A stretch of DNA of 64,000 nt. Source: Rugalucina vietnamica. Lineage: Eukaryota > Mollusca > Bivalvia > Lucinida > Lucinidae. The position numbers and the translations under genes were made by a program. The notes beneath the pieces are model-generated. The model was not told the origin of the DNA, ran no database searches, and worked only from the letters and a program-made list of their open reading frames with translations. Location of the stretch: positions 33,551,456 through 33,615,455 of the forward strand of contig OZ024875.1 of assembly GCA_964017185.1 (NCBI GenBank). Reading direction: 5' to 3'. This document shows, piece by piece, positions 1 to 10,818 of this stretch; within the stretch, counting starts at the first letter, position 1; the number at the start of each line of letters is the position of its first letter.

Positions 1-590
1 TGGGGAAAAGTGTTAAAATGTCATTTGTAGGGAAAAACTTGCAGGAAATGGGTAAATGGACTTCAGATTGATGATTCTGAAAAAATTTGGACACCAGGGG
101 TCTGTCTGCCCCCACCCCGGGGCAATATACATGTACATTACAGGGATATTCAAAGATCTTCTTTGAAACTGCTTGGCCAATCAAAGCCAACTTTTATGAG
201 GAGTGTTGTTAGGAAGTGGGAATGAAAGTTTGTATAAATGGTCAAGGTCACATGACTAAGATGGCCGCCATGGCTATAAATAGCAAAAACCTTCAAAAAT
301 CTTCTTCTCCAGAACCAGAAGGCCTATGATTTTGAAACTTGGCATGAAGCATCAGGCAACGAAACTCTACAAAGTTTATATAAATCATGACCCTTGGATG
401 ACCTTGACCTATTTTACGGCAAGGTCAACTTAGGTCGCCCATGCATTTGAATGGGGAAAATTGTTAAAATGTCATTTGAAGGGAAAAACTTGCAGTTAAT
501 TGGCAAATGGTCTGAAGTTTTATGATCTGAAAAAGAAATTGACTCCAGGGGTTGCTCTTACCCGGGCTTGGGGTTATATACATGAATATT
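1..590. repeat. Dispersed repeat, two tandem copies about 451 bp apart
   Basis: The block starting at 1 (TGGGGAAAAGTGTTAAAATG) recurs at 452 with few changes, and the match continues through CTTGCAG, a CCAGGGGT block and a ATATACATG block. The first copy contains a GACCTTGACC / AAGGTCA segment resembling the repeat at 50862-51977. No coding potential is visible. The first copy is probably cut by the window edge. Confidence 0.6.
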
Positions 591-961
591 ACAATTCTAG
601 TCATACAAGTTTATTGGTATATATCTCAGGTTTCAGGTGAGCGTTTACAGGACCATTGGTCCTCTGGTTATGAGTTGGCACGCCAATTTATGTTTTATGG
701 TCCTGTAAGGACTACTGCTGCATGCAGTACATGTTTTTCTTCATGGCAGTTTTTTCCTGGTTGGAAGAGCTACATACATTAATTGCAATAAGAAATTTTC
801 CCAATTTTTGTTTTTATCTACTCTTTTATGTTTGGAAACCATGAAGGAGGCACCTTACAGCTACGTAGGTCCGTGAGATGCCATCAAGATTCCATATTTG
901 GAACCATTATAGAGATGTCACATGTGTTGATGGAGCCTGTTTGGAGTTCATTTAACATTAC
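591..961. other. Unannotated stretch
   Basis: Only short chance reading frames occur here. I see no repeat, splice-bounded exon or RNA gene that I can support. Confidence 0.5.
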
Positions 962-1196
962 GAAAACATGCCCATGCAATAAACAGAGATTTTTTAGCTT
1001 TAAAAATTGAAAATTTTCAGCTGAAAATTTTTGATATTTTTCTTATTTTTGCTCAAAACGTTAGAACCGCCTCGCCGAGTACCCACAATCTATGTTTTGG
1101 AGCAAAAATAAGAAAAATAGGTCTACCCCTGCATACCCCAGTTTTATTATATAAAAGTGGGGTTTAAGGGGGTATTCATTGCACGGACATGTTTTC
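962..1196. mobile_element. MITE family B, copy 1 (GAAAACATG TIR)
   Basis: The ends are inverted: GAAAACATGCCCATGCAAT at 962 and ATTGCACGGACATGTTTTC ending at 1196. An inner inverted pair (CTTATTTTTGCTC near 1043, GAGCAAAAATAAG near 1100) flanks GAACCGCCTCGC. A second copy in the opposite orientation lies at 27975-28247. It is non-coding. The superfamily is not assigned and no clear target duplication was seen. Confidence 0.65.
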
Positions 1197-1520
1197 CTGA
1201 TGAGAACAGTAGGACTTCATTGAAACCTGCTTGATTCCTCAAGTTCTTTGGACCTGATTAATCTTAGAGATGTAGGGTCTTCACTCTAAGAATGTCCACC
1301 ATCTTGCCCCCACTTCGTTGTGTTTTCAGTTACATGGAAGATCTCCTATAGATGCCCATTGGTTTGGTAAATTCCTGAATCTTACAATCTTGGTGGTATT
1401 TCTAATAGTAAACAAATGCTATAATTTGTCTTTGCAAGTTTCTACCTACTAACCTTGATCAGATGTACGAGAAATTCTGGTATAATTGCAGTTTTATAGC
1501 CAGACAGTAGTAGAATCTGG
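1197..1520. other. Unannotated stretch
   Basis: AT-rich non-coding sequence. Nothing supported. Confidence 0.5.
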
Positions 1521-1524
1521 ACTT

Positions 1525-1761
1525 CATCAGAATCGAGAAAGCAGGTCTTCGGGGTTTCCGACCAGGTCCCATACAAACTGACCTGTACAGTCACAGAAGC
1601 AGGCTATAGAAGCTTGAAATTTCGGATTCAAGAAGGAGAGGAAGTGTTCTATCTGTGAAACGAAAACAAAGGCGCTGATCATAGCTTCTCAGTTACTGCG
1701 AAGCTGATCTGTGCCTTTGTTTTCGCATATGCAAAAATCGGGTTTTCTCACGATGCAGCTC
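1525..1761 (+). mobile_element. Hairpin MITE (GAGCC family), copy 1
   Basis: Degenerate left TIR (ATCGAGAAAGC) and right TIR ending GCAGCTC, flanked by ACTT on both sides (1521-1524 and 1762-1765). Interior landmarks of the family are present: TTCGGGGTTTCCGACCAGGT, AGAAGCTTGAAATTTCGG, and the hairpin arms GAAAACAAAGGCGC and CTGTGCCTTTGTTTTCGC. Orientation + is defined by the CCGGTCTTCGGGG arm coming first. Confidence 0.8.
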
Positions 1762-2092
1762 ACTTTCTGTAGTTATGGTAGTCTAGATAACTGCCTGAAC
1801 TGGGCTTATTTCATGATAAATCTTTAAGAATTTTTTAGATTTCTCCATAAAAATATAAATTGTGGTGACCCATATGGTTTGCCTTGCTTGTGACTCTCAG
1901 TGCTTGTATGGTTTTGAGGAAATGTCTGGTTTAGTATACATGAAATAACATCACAATCTAGCCTGCTATGGAAAATCAAAGGACCCCAAAGGTACGCCCA
2001 TCTCTCCAAACATGCAGGTGTTTAGTTTGTCTCCATCATGAAATGAACATCTTAGTACAGGTTATAATTGCCTTAAAGTGATAATCTATTAA

Positions 2093-2606
2093 CCTTTAGC
2101 ATGCTGTAGGCGACTGCGGTCGACCGTGGAATACCTATCTGTGCCAACTAGAGGCGACTGCGGTCGACAAGAAAAACCGCTTTCAAATTTCCCGCACTTT
2201 TCGCCCACTGCCTACTTATGAATATTAATGAGCGATGCCCAGACAGTTGCGCATAAAACAACATGGCGGCTTGTGGTTTTGGGACCGATTTGTCGGCCGA
2301 TTTTGATCGGATTTTCGTTATTTTTGCATTAGAAATGCATTTTCAGCGCTTTTTTCGCTGGTAAATGGAAAATTGGGTGCATTTACACCCGAAATATGAC
2401 ATCGTAACGGTACGTATGATGAATTTTTACGCTAGAAATCGGCGTAACAAAGACTTCCGAAACCGAAAGTAGATTTGTTTACTGCGTTTGTTGAATTTAT
2501 TCAGCTGTTTTTATGGCTCAAAAATTAAGAAAACACGGAAAAAAATTGGAAAAAACGTCAGTGGGCTGCGATATCGATTTCACTATATTGCTCAGCATGC
2601 TAAAGG
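2093..2606. mobile_element. piggyBac-type MITE with TTAA target duplication
   Basis: The element begins CCTTTAGCATGCTG and ends CAGCATGCTAAAGG, a perfect 14-bp inverted repeat. It is flanked by TTAA on both sides (2089-2092 and 2607-2610). TTAA duplication plus CCYTT-type ends is the hallmark of piggyBac-like transposons. At 514 bp with no meaningful ORF it is non-autonomous. GGCGACTGCGGTCGAC occurs twice near the left end (about 2108 and 2152), a possible subterminal transposase-binding repeat (inference). Confidence 0.88.
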
Positions 2607-2610
2607 TTAA

Positions 2611-3177
2611 AATGGGTTGTAAGCACATTTTGGATTGTATTAAAGGGGAATAACTCTACACTTCTGAACAAACTCTTTCCTCTGCAACCACTGTTGTTTA
2701 AACCAGCTGGTGGCTGGGTTAGAAATCTGGGCCAGTTGTATAATTTCACAGGTAGCTAGGTTAAAGGTGAACAGATATACAGGAAATTGCAGTTTTCTTA
2801 GTGCTTCTGTGTAAATCTTGGCTGCTTTTGCAGAGAATGAATGAACAACAAGTCGGTGTCCTCCCATTGTCTTATGATAGTTCCTTGAGTGCTAATTACA
2901 TGTAGATTATTAGGTGTTATATGCATATATGGCAACGATTTTTGATTTTGAAGCAAAATGATCTGCGAGAAGTAAGTTGTTGCTTGAAAATGCAAGGGGC
3001 CATTTCGCGGAAAATGCTCAGCTAGAATCATTATCGCCTATCTCCTTACATTATAAAATCGGCCCATTATTTCAAAATGAAGGGGGGGGGGGGGGCATTT
3101 TGAAAATTAAGGGGCAATTTTGCCCATGGCCTATTCCAAAATTATCCCTGAGATATTTACTCGCTCTCGTCACTAAT
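2611..3177. other. Unannotated stretch with poly-G run
   Basis: Contains a run of 13-14 G near 3081-3094. Overlapping short reading frames on both strands look like chance. Confidence 0.5.
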
Positions 3178-3240
3178 TGATTTCATCCACCTTGGTTGTT
3201 ATCTGAGTCATGTTGGTTGTCTCTGGATAACCGGTGTAAT
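3178..3240. repeat. Dispersed GTTGGTTGTCTCTGGATAAC motif
   Basis: A block ending TTGGTTGTCTCTGGATAACC recurs, diverged, at 18089-18150, 25658-25705 and 27117-27170. The reverse complement is at 25506-25563 and 26745-26803. It appears to be an end of a dispersed element family, with this copy a solo fragment. Confidence 0.55.
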
Positions 3241-3326
3241 ATCACCAGTATTATAAGAACAGGGTCCAGTTGTTCGAAATTAACGACATAGTTAACAATT
3301 CGTTAAAATTTCAAATATGAATATTA

Positions 3327-3421
3327 CAAATACACTGTTATTTTTTGTTGATAAAATGTGAGAATCCTTTGCAATGCAAAGGATTCTCACATTTTATCAA
3401 CAAAAAGTAACAGTGTATTTG
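3327..3421. repeat. Snapback palindrome, 47-bp arms, 1-nt loop
   Basis: The left arm (3327-3373, ending AGAATCCTTTGCA) is the reverse complement of the right arm (3375-3421, starting TGCAAAGGATTCT). There is one mismatch in 47 bp and a single unpaired A at 3374. The near-absent loop does not suit a miRNA precursor. It could be a tiny MITE or a hairpin-repair product. Confidence 0.85.
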
Positions 3422-3509
3422 CTTATGTAGTCAGCATTTACTTTGACGAGTTGAAGTCTTAACAATGACATTAAGCTAACAAAGTTTTGAACAACTAGCC
3501 CCTAATTGT

Positions 3510-3696
3510 TTAAACAGATTTGGTTGGTTGCTTGGGGTTTAACGTCCCACCAACAGCTAAGGTCATATGGAGATGGAACCTCAGTTTATAGTCCCATCCA
3601 ACGGACTGGAGAAGCCTGGAATCGAATCTGCGACCCCTGGTTTACAAGGCGAGTGACCTAACCACTGCACCACGGAGGCTTCATTAAACAGATTTG
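3510..3696 (-). mobile_element. tRNA-derived SINE, family 1, with 13-bp TSD
   Basis: On the minus strand it starts AGCCTCCGTGGTGCAGTGGT (A-box-like) and carries GATTCGATTCC (B-box-like) near 3630. The body runs 3523-3683. Direct repeats TTAAACAGATTTG flank it (3510-3522 and 3684-3696), as expected for LINE-mobilised retroposition. The 3' end is CAACCAACC-like rather than poly(A). Relatives lie at 45077 and 60593. Confidence 0.85.
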
Positions 3697-4522
3697 CGTC
3701 ATCAGTCTTTTGTATAGCTTCCTCAGGTTTGTCTCCAAATCTACTTATTTCTCATACCTTTTTGCACTGTTTTCAACAGCTGATTTGTTTGGTCAGGTGT
3801 GTTCTTTGATGTCTGACCGAAAAAATAACACTATAGTTGATTGACCCGCAGAAAAAACATATGGCCACCACATGCGTTTTGTGTACATATTATGATCATC
3901 GCTGATTGTTTTTTAAATGAGCATGTAGAGATAAAGGGTGAATGATCGATAATGATGATAATATAATGGTGATGAGAACATGCAAGAGGGATGCAAGGTG
4001 TGCTGGTATTAACATCCTTTAGAACATATAAGCCATGGATGATGTTAAAAATTGGATTGGTTTGTTCTCGAATGTGGGCTGGTCTGCTGTCCTAGACTGG
4101 CATGGTATGGATCTGGTCTGGCCTGGCCTCCTGTTGTCTGCTGCTACATGAATACTTCTGAGACTGACTATGATTTGAAGAATATAAAACATTTATACCT
4201 TTTGTTTTCTTTTCTTGAAATTTATATTTTGGCTGTGCATTTGAAATTACGTTTTCAAAGCCACATGAGGCTATAGTGAAGAAAAACGTTCAACTGGGTC
4301 TTAGATTGGTTTGTTATTAATTATTTTTGATATTTAGATTACTACGTTTTGAGTTGCAGTTTTGACCATGACAACAAAGCTACTAGAGCCGTCCAAGCCA
4401 GAATGCTTCTGAAGCAGGCCACACAAGACCTTAGAATATTCAGTGTTCAAGATGAAAGAAGAAGGCTACAATTAGCTTCTACTTGTAATTAAAGCTCATC
4501 AGGCTGATATTGTTGATAATTT
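3697..4522. other. Unannotated stretch
   Basis: No exon, RNA gene or recognised repeat can be supported here. Confidence 0.5.
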
Positions 4523-4753
4523 GGGCTGCAATGGGAAAATCGGTCTTTGGGATTTCCAAAACGGTCCAACACAAATTGGCCTCTACACCCACAAAGAAAG
4601 CTAGAATCTTGAAATGTTGGGTATAAATAGAGGAGGAATTTACTATCAGTGTAGCGAAAACAAAGGTGTAGATCAGCTGTGCAGTCACTGCACAGCTGAT
4701 TTGCACCTTTGTTTTCTCATCGGCAAAAATCCTGTTTTCTCATGATTCGGCTT
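4523..4753 (+). mobile_element. Hairpin MITE (GAGCC family), copy 2
   Basis: Diverged ends (GGGCTGC, CGGCTT) with near-matching 4-bp flanks ATTT and ATGT. The hairpin is of the TGTGCAG/CTGCACA class: CTGTGCAGTCACTGCACAG pairs perfectly. The outer stem has GGTG on one arm and CACC on the other, where most copies have GGCG/CGCC. Confidence 0.75.
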
Positions 4754-6270
4754 ATGTAAACCTGGTCTTGCAAAAATATGTGTTTCTCAAAATTATAGGT
4801 TCCGGAGGAAAAAAGAAGCAATGAAAAGTTAATGGATGTCCATTGTGGCTAAAGCATCTCTTAAACATATGTTTTGCTCATTATTAAAGGACCTCACAAG
4901 ACCTTACAAGACCTCACAACATTCTGAACTATAATTAAACTGCTGTTTGACAATGCCTGAATGGTTAGGGCTGTGGGCTCGTTCAAGGCTGTGTTAAGCT
5001 TGGGCTCTTATTTATGCCATTTGGTCAAGATCATGTTTAGTTGTGTGGTCAAACCATAATGCTTTTTCCATACACATGATTCAAGCCTTATGGGACTCTC
5101 ATACTGAGTCTGGTTGGATTTTACATTGTGCTCACTTATAATAGCTGATACTGTTGGTTTTGTCGAGAAGCCGCTTGATTGTGACCAATGTTTTTGATGA
5201 CATCTTAATGTTTATGTTCATGTTCTTTACTGTATAATATATAATTTATTTAAAGTACATTGTGAAAATAAAGCAAAACACTGGAAAGCCTGTTTGTAAC
5301 TTGATTAAATTTAACCATGATGATTCATATCAGGCTGCACATCTGTTATGTCTGATCAGGGTCATTCTTTGTTGTTTCCTTTTAGATTGTATTTTAGTTC
5401 CTAAATAAAAATTAAGATCTAGACCCCAGTCAGTGTCGGCAACTCGGCAAAGCCTCGTTTTAAGATGGATTTTTTGTTTACAGTGCCTCACATTTTCATA
5501 ATCAAGGTGCCTGACCGATCAGACAAAGATACAGCAGCAACATGGTATCGTATATTGCCGATGAATATCGAATATTAATTAAATTTTCACGGCAATGTGG
5601 TACGTGCTTTGGACCATCATGTGAAGTCTTGGATGTCTGTTTACGTTTTTCTTTGTTAAATTTGAGGACATCAACATTTCCTATTGCAACAATTGGTTTA
5701 ATTAATTTGTCTCCATGGGATGTGGTTGGTGAATCACCATATATTAAAGTTTCGTCAAAATTTCTCATTACATTAATGAGTTAAAAATTACAAAATGTGG
5801 CTGTCACTGCTGTAGGCCATTGAACCTGCATCCTTCCTCACAGCGTAGTGAGGTCATTTTTACACTACGCAACATGTAGAAACGAAAGCATTTCAAAATA
5901 ATTAAACATTTATTAACTTATATTACTTCTGTCACATTGAATCTGATAGACACATTCTTGTAGCATGGGTTTTGATATACCTAGGAAGTCACGTGATGGC
6001 TCTGTCCTGACATGACTGAAAATTGTTGACTGGGATTGTCAAACCACAGTTCAAACAAGCACATTTCCGTATTTAGAATGTCAGATTTGATCATATATTC
6101 ATTGGTTGAATGGCTGATCTTCTGTTGTCCTGTTTTTGGTGATTAAATTATTACATCTCTTTTGAGACATGTAAAATATTCTCATGTGATATCTGGCTTA
6201 CTTTGTGTGTCCTCATAATTGGTCCAATTAGAATGTAATAAAAATGATATTGTATAATCAATGCTATCTC
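4754..6270. other. Unannotated stretch with overlapping ORFs at 5502-5784
   Basis: Between 5502 and 5784 both strands are open: 88 residues on minus (5502-5768) and 80 on plus (5542-5784). The minus peptide contains GDSPTTSHGDKLIKPIVAIG and is hydrophilic enough to be coding-like. I do not recognise it, and no splice sites frame it convincingly. The rest is AT-rich non-coding sequence. Confidence 0.35.
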
Positions 6271-6274
6271 ACAG

Positions 6275-6316
<42 letters not shown>
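6275..6316. repeat. Poly(A) tract, about 41 nt
   Basis: An uninterrupted A run. It may be the tail of a retroposed sequence on the plus strand, but no body or TSD is apparent. Confidence 0.9.
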
Positions 6317-6318
<2 letters not shown>

Positions 6319-6776
6319 GTCCAACTTCTCGGTGCATAACCTAGTATATAAGTGCTTTTTATAGTTTAAATTTTCACATGCATTTTGAGCGTTTTTTTCA
6401 TACTGCCTTTTTGATAATTGATTTCAAACATCAAAAGAATGCATACAATTTCTGCAAATTTTATTTCATTCATAACTGGCCTAATTTTGAAGTTTTTAAT
6501 CTCAAGATCATTTTGAACATATATCTGATTTGAATTCACTTAAAACATGTTAAAGGAACAACTCAAACATGCTTTAATTAAATGGTTGTATAGAATACAA
6601 ATTTAATGGATACTTAAAAATGACAAACGAACAAATTGCATATGTTACATGCAAATACGAATTGGTATAAATTGATCAGTTGCATGTAAGCATTGATTTT
6701 ACATTACTTTTTTCAATGTTTGTTTCCCATGCATTACATTTTCTTCTATATGATTTATGTATGATTTACATAAATT

Positions 6777-7011
6777 GAACAGCGAGGCGAGAAAACTGGT
6801 CTTCGGGGTTTCCGACCCAGTCCGACACAAACCGGCCTGTACAGTCACAGAAGCAGGCTAGAAGCTTGAAATTTCGGATTTGAGAAGAAGAGGGATTGTA
6901 CTATCTGGGTAGCGAAAACAAAGGTACTGATCAGCTTCGCAGTTACTGCCAAGCTGATCTGCGCCTTTGTTTTCGCATAGGCGAAAATCCGGTTTTCTCA
7001 TGACGCAGCTC
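6777..7011 (+). mobile_element. Hairpin MITE (GAGCC family), copy 3
   Basis: The 235-bp body begins GAACAGCGAGGCGAGAAAAC and ends GACGCAGCTC. AATT occurs at both flanks (6773-6776 and 7012-7015). The hairpin apex CTTCGCAGTTACTGCCAAG is imperfect. The interior contains TTCGGGGTTTCCGACCCAGT and AGAAGCTTGAAATTTCGG. Confidence 0.85.
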
Positions 7012-7207
7012 AATTGACATCTCAAAATGCATTTACAAGAAAGTAATTAACCAGTTGAAATGATAAATGTAACAATCTTCAGCATTCTGTATTACATTTG
7101 TTAGATTTGTTACCGCAAGATGAATTTGAATATGACATGAATTTATTTTGTATTTGTTTATATAAATAGAATATAAGAAAAAAATCACACTTTTTCCTCG
7201 CATAATA

Positions 7208-7757
7208 ACAGTGAGGAATATAAAGGCAAGAAATTGAACAAAATTTGTTCAGCCAGCTTCATAGGTTATCTTGGTTCTTAATCTCTATCAAAACATATCT
7301 CTGCAGCACTGCAGGGTCATGTTTATATGTTCTCTGGACAGTTCCAAAGTAACATAAACATTGTATATACTAGAAGCTAAGCCTCTCTATGTTGAAGTTA
7401 CATCTTGCTTTCAAAGTGTATGTGTGAATACTTTTAATATTTAAAACTTTCGTATACATTTGTTGTGACAAATAAAAAGGACTAAGCGTTACTGAAGCAA
7501 AAATGCTTCAATTTGTTGAATTTGATGGGTATACGCTATAACACATGAGGATAGCATTATGTTGGTTTTAACTTTTTATCAGTTTTGGCCAGTTTTGTCA
7601 GTTAGTATAAATGATCTTTCACTTGAAATGATTCATAAACATTTAACAAGCCTTGTCAGGAAAATGTTTGGCAATACAGATACAGTTAGAAAAACAATCA
7701 CATGAAGTGGTCGTTTTTGAGCAAATTTTCTGAAATCGGACTTATATTCCTCACTGT
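7208..7757. mobile_element. Short TIR element (ACAGTGAGGAATATAA ends)
   Basis: A perfect 16-bp inverted repeat, ACAGTGAGGAATATAA at 7208 and TTATATTCCTCACTGT ending at 7757, brackets 550 bp of non-coding AT-rich sequence. CAGTG ends occur in several DNA-transposon superfamilies. I see no convincing target duplication, so the class is left open. Confidence 0.55.
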
Positions 7758-8415
7758 ATTGCCCAGAGACTGTCAGACAGTATTCAAAGTACTGAAGATA
7801 TTTTTACTTCAGGGAACAGCTGATTGTATGACCTAGAATTTCGTCTGACAGAGATTTTTTTCCGCTAGATATAGCAAAAAAATAAAGAGTGCGCAGACCA
7901 CACTGCGGAACTGTCAGTGTTATAAAATGTCTTAAAACAGCAATCTGCATGAATATATGTGACTTTTCGTAAGGGACTCTTTCATGTCGGCATTGTTACA
8001 TGTTAAGTTGGCTCGATATACTTGTTTTGCATTTTACCTGTGACCCAATCAGGTTTAAAACAATCTGACAAATTGGTCTGAATTTGGTTGATGGTTTGAC
8101 TAATTGTTTGTAATGTTAAATTTACTGCACAGGTGAACGAAACAGACGTGAACACGATCAAAACATGTCAGTCGAGAAACACAAAACTTGAGGAATAGTG
8201 TTATACTTTCTGAAATTGGCGTAGTGGATAAAAATACATAGAAAGTTTTTTTAAAAATGATTATTAGAAACAAAGAAACCAAAAAAAAAAAATGATTAGG
8301 TCGGAGAGTATTTCTAAAACAAGGCTCATAAATCCCTAATACATTCCATTTTCCTCTTCTGCATATATTTTCAGACTGCACTGAGTTTTTTTATTTGCCA
8401 ATAGTTAAGTCATAT
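7758..8415. other. Unannotated stretch
   Basis: No supported feature. A minus-strand frame at 8100-8381 is low-complexity and F/L-rich, and looks like chance. Confidence 0.5.
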
Positions 8416-8641
8416 GAGCCGCGTCGCGAGAAAACCGGTCTACGGGGTTTCTGACCAGATCAGACACAAACCGACCTCAGCAGTACAATAACAGAAGGAG
8501 GCTAGAGGCTTAAAATTTTGGCTATTAGTAGAAGAGGACTAGCGAAAACAAAGGTGCTGATCAGCTGTGCAGTTACTGCACAGCTGATCTGCGCCTTTGT
8601 TTTCGCATATGCAAAAATCCGGTTTTCTCATGATGCGGCTC
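8416..8641 (+). mobile_element. Hairpin MITE (GAGCC family), copy 4
   Basis: Begins GAGCCGCGTCGCGAGAAAAC and ends GATGCGGCTC, with ATAT on both sides (8412-8415 and 8642-8645). The hairpin apex CTGTGCAGTTACTGCACAG pairs perfectly (TGTGCAG class). The interior is slightly shortened compared with the 235-bp copies. Confidence 0.9.
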
Positions 8642-8970
8642 ATATGACAAATGAGATGTATTCTATTACTTTTCTTTCTCTGGACAGGTCCACTTTGACT
8701 GTAATGGCATTTCCAAGAAGTCATTTCCCATGTGAAAAGAGTATCTAACAGACTTTTCATGTATGACAAGTCTATGTCATTAGTATGCTTTTAAATGTAA
8801 GAATAAGATGGAAATGTTTTTGATTATATATGTAGGGTCTCACTAAATTTGGAATTCTCGCTAATGTGACAACCTTTATAAGTCCACACTGTTGATCCCT
8901 TATTTGTGGGTCCTGAACAGCGACACACAGATACATTAAACTCTACATGTAATAGCATTCAAAATTATAC

Positions 8971-9187
8971 GAGCGTCGTTATGAGAAGACCAACAATGCA
9001 GTTTCAAACAGGTCCAACAGAAACCGCACAGGAAGATGGCAAGAAGCTGGAAATTGTGGATTTAGAAAGTAGAGAAATTGTAATATAGCGAAAACAAAGG
9101 CGCTGATCAGGTTCACAATTACTGCGAAGCTGATCTGCACCTTTGTTTTTACACATGCATAATGTTGGTTTTCTCATGCTGCTGCTT
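8971..9187 (+). mobile_element. Hairpin MITE (GAGCC family), copy 5
   Basis: Begins GAGCGTCGTTATGAG and ends TGCTGCTT. The TIR interior is of the CCAACAAT type. Hairpin arms GCGAAAACAAAGGCGCTGAT and GATCTGCACCTTTG are diverged at the apex. Flanks ATAC and ATGT do not form a clean duplication. Confidence 0.75.
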
Positions 9188-9435
9188 ATGTGCCAGAACT
9201 TGACGATCACGGAACTATGCAATATTTGTAACACTACTGCCAATGTTCTATCAGTCTGATAAGAAATTAGAGAGTAAAAAGCGAGAAATTAAGATTTATA
9301 TTTCACCTATTTCCATGTTTAACTTCAAAGTGTGAAACAGTGGATAAAGATCAATGCCTTCTGTATGTACAAACGTAATTTATTTTCGTACTTGGATCCG
9401 AAGGGAAAAGAGGCCAGATTATTAGTAACAGTTTT

Positions 9436-9645
9436 GAGCGGCATCATGTGAAAACCTGTATTTTTGGTATAAAAAAAAAAAAGTCGTAGCTCATACCTGC
9501 AATGCTGATCAGCACCTCTGCTGTACACTACATGAATAGTACAGTCCATCTACTTCCTAAAGTTAAAATTTCAAGTCGCTAGCCATTTCTGTAGTTGTAC
9601 GGCCCAGTTCGTATCAGACCTGGTCAGAAAACCGGAAGGCAGATT
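9436..9645 (-). mobile_element. Hairpin MITE (GAGCC family), degenerate copy 6
   Basis: Starts GAGCGGCATCATGTGAAAAC, then shows decayed landmarks in reverse orientation: ATGCTGATCAGCACCT, AAATTTCAAG, CAGACCTGGTCAGAAAACC. An A-run interrupts it near 9472. The right end is uncertain. Confidence 0.55.
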
Positions 9646-10120
9646 TTTACACCAAGTGGGTTTAGTTATCAATATTACCGTCATAGCACTTGGCTGCCAA
9701 TGGGCCAATCACTGATTACAACCCGATTAATGTTTAAAGGGATCAGTAACATGCCTGTCTGGCCTTCTTGATATTTTTTTCCCTCTTATATAAATGATCA
9801 TTGATTGATAGTAACAAAAGTTATAATGGGTTCTTTAACCTAGAGATTAGGAAGCATAGACTAAGACCAGGAATTGAAACAAATGGATTTAGAACCCCAA
9901 CCTGAACACCGAACGGGAAAGAAATGTCATAGACAAGACACCATGTAAATTTTAACAGCATGCTTGAAGAGCAAGATGACTAGCTCTTTCCCAGTAAGGT
10001 AGTCATCCACTTACTGTCAACCTGATATGAAGATGTTGCATACAACAGAGAGACAACATCACCACAGCAGAACTGTGTCCCTTTAAGTTTGTTTGAATTA
10101 AGGTTTAACTTTCCAGTAAA
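9646..10120. other. Unannotated stretch
   Basis: Non-coding. Nothing supported. Confidence 0.5.
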
Positions 10121-10124
10121 CATA

Positions 10125-10300
10125 TTTTTGGTCATGTTGGGATGGAGCTACCGCTTCCTGGGTTTTAACCAATACTCTTGGGAGTTAATGTGTCTTGCTC
10201 AAGGGCACAACACTGTGCCACCAGCCAGGGGATTGAACCCAGGACCTCTTGTTTTGGAGTCCCATGCTCTACCACTAGGCCACAGCGATCAGTTAGGAAA
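10125..10300 (-). mobile_element. tRNA-derived SINE, family 2
   Basis: On the minus strand, GTGGCCTAGTGGTAGAGCAT is an A-box-type segment and GGTCCTGGGTTCAATCCCCT a B-box. These are followed by a body containing TGCCCTTGAGCAAGACACAT, a block seen in many aquatic-invertebrate and fish tRNA-SINEs. Exact ends and TSD were not resolved. It would not fold as a functional tRNA. Confidence 0.7.
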
Positions 10301-10579
10301 TTGCTGGTTTACCGGCCCCAATGCCTTGAATGAAATTCATGACATATACTGGTAAATGTAAATGATTTCAATCATATCAGGAAAATTTATAAAGGAAGAT
10401 CTATAAGCTAACCCAGTTCACAATGCAATGTATCACAACAAAACAGATAAATGAATGTCTGCACTATATTGTTATGTTTCACAGTAAGCTAATAATTCAT
10501 CATAAACATGCACAATTGAAGAGCAACACATTCATCATGATGCATCAGATAGGCAGCTGGCAGCAGATCCGTTACATTT

Positions 10580-10818
10580 GAGCAGCGTGGTGGGAAAACA
10601 GGTCTTTGGGATTTCCAACCAGGTCCAACCCAAGCCGGCCAGTAGAGTCACAGAAGAAAGCAAGAGGCCTGAAATATTTGATATATAAAAGTAGAAGAGG
10701 AATTGTACTATCCATGCTGCAAAAACAAAGGCGCTGATCAGTTGTGCAGTTAACTGCACAGCTTATCTGCGTCTTTGATTTTGCATATGCAAAATCTGGT
10801 TTTCCCATCATGGGGTTC
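10580..10818 (+). mobile_element. Hairpin MITE (GAGCC family), copy 7
   Basis: Begins GAGCAGCGTGGTGGGAAAAC and ends ATGGGGTTC, with near-matching flanks ATTT/ATGT. The hairpin apex GTGCAGTTAACTGCAC is a perfect palindrome (TGTGCAG class). Confidence 0.8.

Noticed and set aside
3600-3683. tRNA gene on the minus strand
   Set aside because: A- and B-boxes exist but the acceptor stem does not pair and the sequence sits inside a SINE with target duplications. The same applies at 10.2, 22.34, 44.1, 45.1 and 60.6 kb.
5502-5784. Overlapping 80-88 residue frames on both strands
   Set aside because: Coding-like composition on minus, but no recognised family, no good splice sites and no repeat context to support a call.
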